Below, piece after piece: positions 36,788 to 45,982 of a stretch of DNA of 64,000 nucleotides; positions within the stretch are counted from its first letter, which is position 1; the number at the start of each line of letters is the position of its first letter. Source of the stretch: Acinetobacter calcoaceticus. GTDB taxonomy: Bacteria; Pseudomonadota; Gammaproteobacteria; Pseudomonadales; Moraxellaceae. The notes below the pieces were generated by a model. The model did no database searches. It was not told where the DNA came from and saw only the letters and a program-made list of their open reading frames with translations. Location: contig NZ_LS999521.1 in assembly GCF_900520355.1 (NCBI RefSeq), positions 1,922,001 through 1,986,000 of the forward strand. Reading direction: 5' to 3'. Made by a program: the position numbers and the translations under genes.

Positions 36788-36795
36788 GTTTCACC

Positions 36796-37707
36796 TTAGA
36801 GTTCAATCTGCATGCCATCATAGGCAACTTCTACGCCATTTGCTTTAAGCTCAGCAAACTGGCTAGAGTTTTCATTTAAAATTGGATTGGTATTGTTAAT
36901 ATGGATGAGCACTTTTTTAGGTGTACTCAGCTGATTTAAATACGACAGTGAACCACCTTCGCCACTAATATATAAATGCCCCATTTCACAGCCAGTTTTT
37001 TTACCAACACCCGTTTGTTGCATTTCATCGTCTGTCCAGAGCGTTCCATCAATCATGACGCAGTCTGAACTCTGCATAATTTGCATGATGTGATCATCAA
37101 TTTTTCCAAGACCTGGTGCGTAAAATAACTGTTTTTGTGTTTTATGGTCTTTGATAATTAAGGCAATGTTGTCGCCGTCATGTGGATCATTTCGATGTGG
37201 TGAATATGGTGGCGCAGCACTTTTAATAATTAAAGGTAAAAATTCTAAATTTTCAAAACCATCAATTTTAAAAGCTTGTTTAGGGTTAATCTCGTGATAT
37301 TGAAGACCACCATTCCAGTGTTTGAGCATATTAAAAACTGGAAAGCCAGTAGTCAGGTCCTGATAGACCATTTCTGTACACCACACATTCATTGGACAAC
37401 CTTCACGTAAGGTTAAAAGCCCAGTGGTATGATCTAACTGACTATCCATTAAAATAACGCTAGTGATGCCTGTATCACGCAATTTACGCGCTGGTTGAGC
37501 TGCTTTAAATTCGAAAAGCTGCTGGCGAATGTCTGGTGATGCGTTTAATAAAATCCAATCTATTCCATTTTCAGAAACAGCAATTGAGGATTGAGTCCGT
37601 GCTTTAGCTTGGATTGTACCTGTGCGAACACCATGACAATTGGGGCAATTACAATTCCACTGCGGGAACCCGCCTCCGGCAGCTGAGCCTAAAACATGAA
37701 TATACAT
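36796..37707 (-). CDS. pqqB: PqqB, metallo-beta-lactamase-fold PQQ biosynthesis protein
   Basis: This 303-residue protein starts [21 protein letters not shown], the PqqB signature, with a CxC(x2)C zinc site. [10 protein letters not shown] carries an altered HxHxDH motif with few of the usual ligands, as in other PqqB proteins. It acts as a hydroxylase on the cross-linked Glu-Tyr intermediate. It is separated from pqqA by an attenuator hairpin. Confidence 0.96.
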   Translation of the reverse strand: MYIHVLGSAAGGGFPQWNCNCPNCHGVRTGTIQAKARTQSSIAVSENGIDWILLNASPDIRQQLFEFKAAQPARKLRDTGITSVILMDSQLDHTTGLLTLREGCPMNVWCTEMVYQDLTTGFPVFNMLKHWNGGLQYHEINPKQAFKIDGFENLEFLPLIIKSAAPPYSPHRNDPHDGDNIALIIKDHKTQKQLFYAPGLGKIDDHIMQIMQSSDCVMIDGTLWTDDEMQQTGVGKKTGCEMGHLYISGEGGSLSYLNQLSTPKKVLIHINNTNPILNENSSQFAELKANGVEVAYDGMQIEL

Positions 37708-37733
37708 AAAATAATATCTTATTAGAAAGAGAT

Positions 37734-37758
37734 AAGCCCTAGAACAAGACTAGGGCTT
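37734..37758 (-). terminator. Attenuator hairpin between pqqA and pqqB
   Basis: AAGCCCTAG and CTAGGGCTT form a perfect 9-bp stem around a 7-base loop between the two genes. There is only a weak T-rich tail, so it should allow partial read-through and make PqqA in excess of the enzymes, as known for pqq operons elsewhere. Confidence 0.75.
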
Positions 37759-37781
37759 ATGACACATTTAGATGAAATTGA

Positions 37782-37856
37782 TTAACGTGCTTCGAAGTAC
37801 ATAGTCACTTCAAAACCAATGCGTAAATCAGTAAAAGCTGGTTTAGTCCATTGCAT
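37782..37856 (-). CDS. pqqA: PqqA, PQQ precursor peptide
   Basis: Found by hand. The 24-residue peptide begins MQWTKPAFTDLRIGFEVTMY and ends FEAR, with Glu16 and Tyr20 in the conserved ExxxY arrangement that becomes PQQ. CGGAGA lies 8 bases before the ATG. It is the first gene of the pqq operon. Confidence 0.96.
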   Translation of the reverse strand: MQWTKPAFTDLRIGFEVTMYFEAR

Positions 37857-38210
37857 AAATTATCTCCGGTTCATATTAATCTTATGAAATGAATCACTTG
37901 ATTAAATTTGATAAGGCAATTAAAAATTTATTCTAAATAAAAAATTGGGATTTGTAGACAACTTCTAGCTAAGATATTGTTCGATAATTGTGTTTTTTGT
38001 CCAAATTTTAATATTTCTAACCCATCAGCCTAGTTATAGGCTAATAAAATAGAACTTTATTAAAATGGTAAATTTTTTTTATTACGCTAATTTGGCTCGA
38101 TCATTAACTTTTTTAATGTTTTTCTATTTTTTATCATCTTCATTTTTCATCAAATATTCATACTAAAAGCGTATTTTTTTATCCGTCTTAATTGATCAAA
38201 TGATAAAAAA
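37857..38210. promoter_or_regulatory. Divergent AT-rich control region, pqqA / 5'-nucleotidase
   Basis: This 354-base gap is about 75-80 percent A+T. It must hold the promoters of the pqq operon and of the 5'-nucleotidase gene. No clear operator or riboswitch was seen. Confidence 0.5.
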
Positions 38211-39992
38211 ATGAAAAATTCAACAACACTATTTAAAGTAACATCGCTTTCTCTGGCGATGATTGTATTGGCTGGGTGTAATGACAATGATGATAACGAC
38301 ACAGCACCACCTGCCCAAAGAAGCAATCAGACCGTAAATATCTTAGCTTTTAACGATTTTCATGGAAATCTTGAGCCACCAAAGCGTTATGTTGAAGCAC
38401 CTAATCCAAACGATGCAACGCAGTCGGTTCGGGTTCCTGTGGGTGGAGTCAGTTACTTTGCCGATGCAATTAAAAAACTTAAAGCAGAAAATCCAAATAA
38501 TGCTGTGGTTTCGGCAGGCGATTTAATTAGTGCTTCCCCACTTACCTCATCTTTATTTTTAGATGAACCGACCATTGAAGTCATGAATGATATTCAAATT
38601 GACTTTAATGCGGTAGGTAACCATGAATTTGACCGTGGTACAGATGAGTTACGTCGTTTGAAGAACGGTGGATGTCAGCAATACACGAGTACTACACCTT
38701 GCCAAATTAATAAAAACTTTAGCGGTGCAAAATTTGATTTTCTTGCAGCTAACGTAGCAATGAAAAATGATGCGAGCAAAACAATCTTTCCTGCCTATAA
38801 AGTCAAAACTTACGGCGGTATTCCAGTTGCATTTATTGGTTTAACCCTTAAAGCAACGCCGAGTATTGTTTCGGCAGCTGGCATTAAAGATGTGGAATTC
38901 CGTGATGAAGCTGATACGGTAAATGCCTTGATTCCTGAGTTACAAAAACAAGGGATTGAAGCAATTGTGGTTGTAGTACACGAAGGTGCCGCACCAGGTA
39001 CTAAGTTTAATGAAAAAACATGTGATGGCTTAAGCGGCCCGATTTTAGGTATTTTAGATAAGCTTAATCCAGCGGTTGATATTGTTGTTTCGGGGCATAC
39101 GCATCAATCTTATATTTGTGACTATGCTACAAAAAATCCGGCAAAACCGTTCTTGCTTACCTCAGCTGGACAATATGGCACGCTTATCACTGACATTAAG
39201 GTTGAGCTTGATGGTAAAACTGGTGATGTGATTAAAAAGGATGCTAAACAGGTTCCTATACAAAGTGAAGCCTACACATCTGGTACAACCACTGTAAGTC
39301 TTACAGATCTCTATCAAAAATTTAGCAAAACGCCAAGCATTGAGGCCATTTTAGATAAGTACCGCCAAGCTGTGACCACCATTTCAAGCCGTGTGGTTGG
39401 AACTGCGACAGCAGTTGTAAGTCGTACTCAAGTCGAAAGTGGTGAAAGCCCACTAGGGATTATGATTGCCGATGCTCAGCAAGCGTTTGCCTTAAAAGCA
39501 AGTAACCAAGGTTCTGACTTTACACTCATGAACCCAGGTGGTGTACGTGCAGACCTACTCATTAATAGCAGTAACCAGATTACCTTTGGCGATGTTTTTG
39601 CGGTTCAACCCTTTGGTAACTCTATTGTGACTTTGAGCTTAACTGGCAAACAGATTAAAGATGTACTTGAACAACAATGGTCTGGTGCAAATGCAAACTC
39701 ACCTAGAATTTTACAGCCATCTAAAGAATTAAGTTATCAATATGCGGCAAATACTTCTGTTTCACCGCGGGCAAGTAATATTATGGTTGCTGGTTCACCA
39801 TTGGTTGACAGTAAAGTATACCGTGTGACGGTAAATAGCTTCTTGGCAGATGGTGGCGATAACTTTACGGTATTAAAAGAAGGTCAAAACCGTGTAGGTG
39901 GTGGTCAAGATATTGATGCCCTTGAAAGCTATATTGCTAAGAATTCACCGTTAATTATTCCAGCTACAACTCGAATTAACGTCATCAAATAA
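38211..39992 (+). CDS. Lipoprotein 5'-nucleotidase / metallophosphatase
   Basis: This 593-residue protein has a lipobox (IVLAGC, Cys about 23). A metallophosphatase domain follows: AFNDFHGNLEP (about residues 46-56), SAGDLISASP, GNHEFDRG (about 136-143), VVHEGAAP and VSGHTHQSY. The C-terminal 5'-nucleotidase domain starts at about residue 390, with NPGGVRAD and QPFGNSIV. It hydrolyses nucleotides or UDP-sugars at the cell envelope to recover nucleosides and phosphate. The extra Cys pairs (GCQQY/PCQI) fit an extracytoplasmic location. It is divergent from the pqq operon and followed by a terminator. Confidence 0.9.
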   Translation: MKNSTTLFKVTSLSLAMIVLAGCNDNDDNDTAPPAQRSNQTVNILAFNDFHGNLEPPKRYVEAPNPNDATQSVRVPVGGVSYFADAIKKLKAENPNNAVVSAGDLISASPLTSSLFLDEPTIEVMNDIQIDFNAVGNHEFDRGTDELRRLKNGGCQQYTSTTPCQINKNFSGAKFDFLAANVAMKNDASKTIFPAYKVKTYGGIPVAFIGLTLKATPSIVSAAGIKDVEFRDEADTVNALIPELQKQGIEAIVVVVHEGAAPGTKFNEKTCDGLSGPILGILDKLNPAVDIVVSGHTHQSYICDYATKNPAKPFLLTSAGQYGTLITDIKVELDGKTGDVIKKDAKQVPIQSEAYTSGTTTVSLTDLYQKFSKTPSIEAILDKYRQAVTTISSRVVGTATAVVSRTQVESGESPLGIMIADAQQAFALKASNQGSDFTLMNPGGVRADLLINSSNQITFGDVFAVQPFGNSIVTLSLTGKQIKDVLEQQWSGANANSPRILQPSKELSYQYAANTSVSPRASNIMVAGSPLVDSKVYRVTVNSFLADGGDNFTVLKEGQNRVGGGQDIDALESYIAKNSPLIIPATTRINVIK

Positions 39993-40002
39993 GAAATTTA
40001 AT

Positions 40003-40034
40003 AAAAAAAAGGACAGTTCAGGCTGTCCTTTTTT
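40003..40034. terminator. Bidirectional terminator, 5'-nucleotidase / Fur-like gene
   Basis: An A-run, GGACAG, a 6-base loop, CTGTCC and a T-run lie between the two convergent genes. Confidence 0.88.
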
Positions 40035-40045
40035 ATCTAAACTTT

Positions 40046-40447
40046 TTATTCTGTATAGAGATTAAGCTCAATACTACTAATATCTGCTCCAGTATTTGCA
40101 AAAATAATTTCCATGACTTCATGAAGTAATTCATTAACTTTCTCATGCTCAAAGTTAGAGGCTTCTGATGTTTTAAGACAAATCAGATTACAGCTCATTT
40201 TATCTTTTCTAATTTTGTAGATGCTTTTGCTTTTTCCTAAGAATACTCTTTTGATGAGTTTGCGATTTTCAAATTCAGATAAAATTCTATAGATCGTTCC
40301 CAAGGTTATTTTATATTCATTTTTAATTTGAGCATAAATATTGTCTGCGCTTAAACCTTGTGGATTCTGATTTAAGATTTCAAAAACGTGTATTCTCGAT
40401 TTTTTTATCGGTAGTCCGTTTAATAATGATTTTGAAGTTGCCGTCAT
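40046..40447 (-). CDS. Fur-fold transcriptional regulator lacking the canonical metal site
   Basis: This 133-residue protein has the Fur winged helix (ADNIYAQIKNEYKITLGTIYR, about residues 35-55, then LSEFENRKLIKR). The dimerisation half is short, and the HHHDHxxCxxCG block that binds regulatory and structural metal is absent; KDKMSCNLICLKTS stands in its place. Three cysteines or histidines at most could form a substitute site. It is next to the siderophore locus, 138 bp from the om73 receptor gene on the same strand, so a local iron or redox switch is plausible but unproven. Confidence 0.78.
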   Translation of the reverse strand: MTATSKSLLNGLPIKKSRIHVFEILNQNPQGLSADNIYAQIKNEYKITLGTIYRILSEFENRKLIKRVFLGKSKSIYKIRKDKMSCNLICLKTSEASNFEHEKVNELLHEVMEIIFANTGADISSIELNLYTE

Positions 40448-40585
40448 GATTAATTAGCCTGAATATTTAGAAGTATAGAAATTCTTAAAATTATTTTGTC
40501 TATACTTACTTGAAAATTATGGGTATTTGTGGTTTAAAAAACAAAGCTTATTCCCCTATGAATAAGCTTTGAGCTTAGTTTTACC

Positions 40586-42547
40586 TTAGAAACTATAAGT
40601 CGCTTTTACAAAATAATTGCGTCCATAGAGTTTGGTGTTGAACGTTTTGTTTTTATCTTCTAGATCAACATCGGTCAGGTTTTTTACGCCATAGTCCAAT
40701 GTTAAACGTGGTGAAAGTGGTGACGTAAATGTCACGTCGTAAGTTGTATAAGCTGGTAACTCTTTAGTTGCTGAGTACATTTGTTTACCCACATAACTTA
40801 CGCCTGCATTTACCCGGAAATCTTCAACGGGTGCCCAAGAAATTGAACCATTAGCGAGCCACTCTGGTCGTTCAGTTAAATCTTTACCTGTAGTTTTGTT
40901 TTTTGCATCTAAGTAAGTTGCATTTGCTTTCACACCTAAATTATCTGTGAAGTCATAACCACCAGTGAGCTCAACCCCTTTGAGTTCTGCACGGCTTACA
41001 TTGGTCCAAATTTTTCTAAAATCACCTTCTAAACGAGGGTCTCCATCACTTAAGGTAATCGCTTCAATCAGGTTCTTCACATCATTTTGGAAAACCGTAA
41101 CTCCAGCATTCCAATTTGGTCGAGTCACAATTAAAGAAGCTTCATAATTCGTACTTTCTTCGGGATCTAAATTAGGGTTACCTCGAATATGACAACTACC
41201 GCCACATGAGATCATTGAATAATTGATATCTAACTGTGCTGGAGATGGAACCTTATATGCCTGTCCTACACCACCTTTAAGGATGACACCTTCTGCTAAC
41301 TCATATGTTAAATACGCTTTACCTGTTGATTTTCCATCAAAGTCATCAAAATCGTCATAACGTCCACCTAAAGTTAAGGTCAGCGCATCGTTAATGTGGG
41401 TATCGTTTTGAACAAATACACCGTAGCTCTTCTGCTGGTTTTTTCCAGTGCCGATATAACTCACAACATCGGTAATTTTCTGATCTTTATAATCAAAACC
41501 AGCGGTGGCGTTATTCATCAGCCAATCAAAGTTAGCGAAAGCACGGCCAATTAAATTTTCTTGCTTATATTGACGACTTTGCGGTGCGTCATACTCACTG
41601 TCGTAGTCATAAATTTTGGCTGTTTCTTTACCAATGTATGCTTCTGTTTTACCCCATCCCCATTTTCCGCGGTGCGCAATGCCCACATTGGTACGTTTCA
41701 TTTCTGATTCTTGAATTGAAGTTGCAGCATCTTGGGTAAGAGGTCGTTTATCGTTGTTATAACCCAAATCTAAATCTAAAGTTTGTTGATCACTAATATT
41801 CCAGCTTAAAGTACCGTTTACATTTTTAGTGTCTTTTTCTACAAAGTACGCCCCATCTGGATCTGGCTTACCATTTCGATACCATGCATCACGGTTATAG
41901 GCATCACCTGCCAAAGTAAAACTTAAATTATCGGTTAAACCGCCATATAAGTTAAACCCGTAACGGAATTGATCCTTACCATTGCCACGGTCTGCTCGGT
42001 TATATTGCCCAAAGATCGAACCATGAAGCTGCCCATCTTCGGCTTTTTTGGTAATAATATTGATTACCCCACCCATGGCATCTGCACCATAAAGTGATGA
42101 CATTGGCCCACGAATGACTTCAACACGTTCGATACTATTTAAAGGAATTGCACTCCAGTCAAAGTCATTGCCTCGCCACATTGCTCCGTTTGATGACATG
42201 CGTTTGCCATTAAGCAAAATTAAAGTGTAGTTACCCGATGTGTTGAGCATTCCTCGGATAACAATTTTATCTTGTCCACTATTGTAGTTATAAACCCCAG
42301 CTTGTTTTTGTAAAACATCAGCAAGACTGAGTGCTGCACTACGTTCAATCTCTTCACTAGTAATCACACTAATCGATGCAGGTGCTTTATCAACATCTTG
42401 TTCTTTTAATGCTGCTGAAACCACAATGGTTTTAAGTTTTTGAACAGGTTCATTTTTATCAGATTTTTCTGTGTCCAAATTTGCTTGAGCCGCAAATGGA
42501 AGTAGTGTTGAGATGGCGACCACCAGCGCCTTTTTGGTTAATGTCAT
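40586..42547 (-). CDS. om73: TonB-dependent catecholate siderophore receptor (OM73-like)
   Basis: This 653-residue protein has a signal peptide (cleavage likely after AAQA). A TonB box-like segment follows (KLKTIVVSA, about residues 36-44), then a plug domain (ASISVITSEEIERS, VIRGMLNTSGNYTLILLNG, IERVEVIRGPMSSLYGADAMGG) and a 22-strand barrel ending YFVKATYSF with the terminal Phe. It falls in the CirA/FepA-like group for catecholates. It is divergent from the RND pump gene with two Fur boxes between, matching the om73-p114 arrangement reported for A. baumannii 8399. A GAGG site precedes the ATG. Confidence 0.92.
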   Translation of the reverse strand: MTLTKKALVVAISTLLPFAAQANLDTEKSDKNEPVQKLKTIVVSAALKEQDVDKAPASISVITSEEIERSAALSLADVLQKQAGVYNYNSGQDKIVIRGMLNTSGNYTLILLNGKRMSSNGAMWRGNDFDWSAIPLNSIERVEVIRGPMSSLYGADAMGGVINIITKKAEDGQLHGSIFGQYNRADRGNGKDQFRYGFNLYGGLTDNLSFTLAGDAYNRDAWYRNGKPDPDGAYFVEKDTKNVNGTLSWNISDQQTLDLDLGYNNDKRPLTQDAATSIQESEMKRTNVGIAHRGKWGWGKTEAYIGKETAKIYDYDSEYDAPQSRQYKQENLIGRAFANFDWLMNNATAGFDYKDQKITDVVSYIGTGKNQQKSYGVFVQNDTHINDALTLTLGGRYDDFDDFDGKSTGKAYLTYELAEGVILKGGVGQAYKVPSPAQLDINYSMISCGGSCHIRGNPNLDPEESTNYEASLIVTRPNWNAGVTVFQNDVKNLIEAITLSDGDPRLEGDFRKIWTNVSRAELKGVELTGGYDFTDNLGVKANATYLDAKNKTTGKDLTERPEWLANGSISWAPVEDFRVNAGVSYVGKQMYSATKELPAYTTYDVTFTSPLSPRLTLDYGVKNLTDVDLEDKNKTFNTKLYGRNYFVKATYSF

Positions 42548-42580
42548 TTCTCGACCCCTCTGTTAAATAATAATTACCAT

Positions 42581-42597
42581 ATGATAATAATTATCAT
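42581..42597. promoter_or_regulatory. Fur box (om73 side)
   Basis: ATGATAATAATTATCAT is a perfect 17-bp inverted repeat matching the Fur consensus, 34 bases upstream of the om73 ATG. Confidence 0.85.
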
Positions 42598-42665
42598 TTG
42601 TAATGATGGGATGCATCATATCCTCATGGCTTTCAAGGTTCAAGATAAAAATAAGTATTAATAAT

Positions 42666-42682
42666 ATAATGATAATCATTAT
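42666..42682. promoter_or_regulatory. Fur box (p114 side)
   Basis: ATAATGATAATCATTAT is a perfect 17-bp inverted repeat matching the Fur consensus, 84 bases before the RND pump ATG. Iron-dependent repression of the pump is the natural reading. Confidence 0.88.
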
Positions 42683-42765
42683 TGTTTGTGGTGTAAAAAA
42701 GCGTTAATATTATACTTGCGTGTGCCTAAAAACCTATTTAAAACAAGCTTAAAGTAGACATAACA

Positions 42766-45700
42766 ATGCTCTCTCGTTTTTTTATTTATCACCCTATCTT
42801 TGTTTGTGTCATTGCAATCACGATTCTTATTTTTGGTTTTTTTGCGACTTTGGCCATGCCTGTCGAACGCTATCCTAACCTTGCACCACCGAGTGTTTCT
42901 GTTGTTACCAACTATCGTGGTGCTGCTGCTGAAACTGTAGAAGAAAGCGTGACCCAAATTTTAGAACAACAAATAAAAGGTCTGGATAATTTGCTTTACT
43001 TTACGTCCTATAGTGAATCATCGGGAACGAGTAGCATTGATATTCACTTTAAAATTGGAACAGATATTGATAAAGCACAGTTACAAGTACAAAACCGAAT
43101 TAATGGTGCGTTAAACCGTTTGCCAGAAGAAGTTCAAAGGCAAGGCGTAAACATATGGAAAACCACGGGTGATATGCTGCTTATTGTTGGGCTATATGAT
43201 GAAACAGGAAAAGCCAGCAATATTGAGTTGTCTGATTATATGGTGAATCACTTTGAACAACCTTTAAGTCAGTTACAAGGAATTGGTGAGGTTGATGTTT
43301 TTGGTTCAAGTTATGCCATGCGAATATGGTTAAATCCAAATCAGCTTAGAAATTACCAACTTGTGCCGAGTGATATTGAACAGGCCCTCGAAGATTATAA
43401 TACTCAAATTGCTGCGGGTTCGATTGGTGCAATGCCTTCCGCTTCCGACCAGAATATTTATGCAAAAGTAAAAGCAGGTTCACGTTTAAAAACAATAGAT
43501 GATTTTAAGTCGGTAGTAGTTAAAGCGAATATTGATGGAAGCCTTGTTTATTTAAAAGATGTCGCGAGAGTCGAATTAGGTGCAGAAAATTATGAAAGTA
43601 TTAATACGCTTAATGGTTATCCATCGGCAGGCCTAGGTATTTCTTTAAGCCCTGATGCCAATGCAATTGAGACTTCTGCTCTTATTAAAGAAAAAATGGC
43701 TCAGCTTAGCCAGCATTTACCAGCCGGATATAAAATTGTCTATCCAAGAGACAATACCCCCTTTATTGAAGAGTCAATTAAGCAGGTCATTATCACTTTG
43801 CTTGAAGCGATTGTATTGGTCGTGATCGTTATGTACCTCTTTTTACAAAATTGGCGCGCAACACTGATTCCAACCATTACGGTTCCTATTGTAATTAGTG
43901 GGACATTTGTGGTGTTGTATTTGTTTGGAATGAGCATTAACACCCTTACCCTATTTGCACTGGTTTTAGCGATTGGGCTGTTGGTGGATGACACGATTGT
44001 AGTGGTCGAAAATGTTGAACGACTTATGCATGAACAACAGCTGAGTGTACGTGAAGCTTGTTTAATGTCGATGCAAGAGATTAGCGGTGCATTGGTTGGT
44101 ATTACACTGGTATTAACCGCAGTATTTATTCCAATGGCTTTTTTTAGTGGTTCGACGGGTATGATTTACCGTCAATTTTCTATTACCTTAGCGGCAGCCA
44201 TGTTGTTATCGCTATTTGTTGCCATGACTATTACGCCAGCAATGTGCGCAGTTTTATTAAAAAAACATAATACAAAGCCAAAATGGGGAAAAGCGCTTGA
44301 GCTTGCTCTTCAAAAAGTCAGATCAACTTTTAGTTTTTTATCCGTTCGCCTAATTCAGTTCAAAGTTTTTTCCAGTTTGTTAGTTGTGGGCATAGCGGTT
44401 ATTTTATTTATGATTTACCGCGGCTTGCCTACAAGCTTTATTCCTAACGAAGACCAAGGGCTACTTGCTGTTCCCTATAGTTTGCATAATAGTGCTTCGA
44501 TGAGTCAGACCGAAGAAGTTGGAAAGCTCGTCAATCATTATTTCTTTGAACATGAAGCCAAAAATATTAATACCGTACTTGTGGTGAATGGACAAAATTT
44601 TTCAGGAAGTGGGCCAAATCTAGGCATGGCGTTTATTTCGCTTAAACATTGGAATGAGCGTAAAGGCGAAGCCAATACGGCGAGTGCTATTCGTGAACGC
44701 GCTCAAACTTATTTGCAAAAAAACTTGCCAGCCAAAGTGATGGTAGGAATGCCACCAAGCGTATCTGGTTTAGGACAGTCTGATGCTTTGGAACTTTGGC
44801 TTAGAGACGTAAATGGTCAAGGACGCGATGAGTTAATCAAGCAATATAAAGCCCTAGAAAAAGAGGCGCGGAACTATTCGGCCTTTGAAAATTTAAGTCC
44901 CCTTGTGAGTGAAGATAAAGCCGAAGTATTTATTCAACTCGATCAGAATAAGGCAAAAATGTTAGGAATTGATCAGCAAGCGATACGTTCAACTTTATCT
45001 ACCGCTTGGGGTGGAAACTATGTTGGTGATTTTGTTGAAAGAGGTCGAATTAAAAGAATTATTATGCAGGGTGACTCTGAATTTCGCTCTAAACCCGAAG
45101 ACTTAGCTTACTGGCATGTACGAAACAATACAGGTGGAATGCTTTCACTCGCGCATTTTGCTCAAAGTCAGTGGACTGGTGGACCGGAAGCTTTAACTCG
45201 CTTTATGGGATTAGCTGCTATACAACTTGAAGCGAATATCAGTCCAAGCTTTAGTTCAGGACAAGCCATGCAAGAACTTACGGATATGGTTGCTAAACAA
45301 TCTGGTGTAGACGTTGCTTGGAGTGGCCTCTCGTTACAAGAGCAGCAATCTAATCGGCAGGCTATCTTTTTATATGTCATTTCTATTTTGTTTATTTTCT
45401 TATGTTTGGCAGCTTTATATGAAAGTTGGAAAGTCCCATTTATTATTTTATTAGGCCTACCTTTAGGAATTACGGGCACTATTATTTTTGCCAAGGTCTT
45501 TAACTTACCGAATGATGTTTATTTTCAAATTGCTCTATTAACGGGTATTGGCCTGTCTTGTAAAAATGCAATTCTAATTGTGGAGTTTGCGACCCAAGCG
45601 CTCAAACAAGGAAAAAGTAAAATCGACGCAGCAAGTGAAGCGTTAAAGTTGCGGTTACGTCCAATTTTGATGACTTCCCTTGCTTTTGGTGCGGGTGTTA

Positions 45701-45927
45701 TTCCTTTAATTTTTGCGACAGGTGCAGGCGCTGCTAGTCGTTATGAAATTGGGATGAGTGTATTTGGAAGTGTTGTGTTTGGCACCTTACTTGTACCGCT
45801 ATTTACAGTGTTTTTCTTTGTTATTATTCATAGTGTGCCAAGTTTTCAGTGGTCAATCAGCAAACTCAGGTTTACTCGAACTTTGAAATTTAACCGCCGT
45901 ATTAAAAAAGATAATACCTCTTTCTAA
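42766..45927 (+). CDS. RND efflux pump of the siderophore locus (P114-like)
   Basis: This 1053-residue inner membrane protein has the HAE-1/AcrB layout: an N-terminal helix, ALVLAIGLLVDDTIVVVENV with the paired proton-relay Asp (about residues 404-423), and the helix 10 Lys in GLSCKNAILIVEF (about 940). Two large periplasmic loops are present. The Fur boxes and the locus suggest it exports the siderophore or recycles it to the outside, but drug efflux cannot be excluded. No membrane-fusion (AcrA) or TolC-like gene is adjacent, so it must borrow partners. The ribosome site is weak. It matches the p114 gene reported in A. baumannii 8399. Confidence 0.92.
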   Translation: MLSRFFIYHPIFVCVIAITILIFGFFATLAMPVERYPNLAPPSVSVVTNYRGAAAETVEESVTQILEQQIKGLDNLLYFTSYSESSGTSSIDIHFKIGTDIDKAQLQVQNRINGALNRLPEEVQRQGVNIWKTTGDMLLIVGLYDETGKASNIELSDYMVNHFEQPLSQLQGIGEVDVFGSSYAMRIWLNPNQLRNYQLVPSDIEQALEDYNTQIAAGSIGAMPSASDQNIYAKVKAGSRLKTIDDFKSVVVKANIDGSLVYLKDVARVELGAENYESINTLNGYPSAGLGISLSPDANAIETSALIKEKMAQLSQHLPAGYKIVYPRDNTPFIEESIKQVIITLLEAIVLVVIVMYLFLQNWRATLIPTITVPIVISGTFVVLYLFGMSINTLTLFALVLAIGLLVDDTIVVVENVERLMHEQQLSVREACLMSMQEISGALVGITLVLTAVFIPMAFFSGSTGMIYRQFSITLAAAMLLSLFVAMTITPAMCAVLLKKHNTKPKWGKALELALQKVRSTFSFLSVRLIQFKVFSSLLVVGIAVILFMIYRGLPTSFIPNEDQGLLAVPYSLHNSASMSQTEEVGKLVNHYFFEHEAKNINTVLVVNGQNFSGSGPNLGMAFISLKHWNERKGEANTASAIRERAQTYLQKNLPAKVMVGMPPSVSGLGQSDALELWLRDVNGQGRDELIKQYKALEKEARNYSAFENLSPLVSEDKAEVFIQLDQNKAKMLGIDQQAIRSTLSTAWGGNYVGDFVERGRIKRIIMQGDSEFRSKPEDLAYWHVRNNTGGMLSLAHFAQSQWTGGPEALTRFMGLAAIQLEANISPSFSSGQAMQELTDMVAKQSGVDVAWSGLSLQEQQSNRQAIFLYVISILFIFLCLAALYESWKVPFIILLGLPLGITGTIIFAKVFNLPNDVYFQIALLTGIGLSCKNAILIVEFATQALKQGKSKIDAASEALKLRLRPILMTSLAFGAGVIPLIFATGAGAASRYEIGMSVFGSVVFGTLLVPLFTVFFFVIIHSVPSFQWSISKLRFTRTLKFNRRIKKDNTSF

Positions 45928-45937
45928 TTATTAAAAT

Positions 45938-45971
45938 AAAAAAATGGCAGATATTAAATCTGCCATTTTTT
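45938..45971. terminator. Bidirectional terminator, RND pump / dhbB
   Basis: An A-run, ATGGCAGAT, a 5-base loop, ATCTGCCAT and a T-run separate the convergent genes. Confidence 0.9.
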
Positions 45972-45982
45972 ATTCTTTCAAT

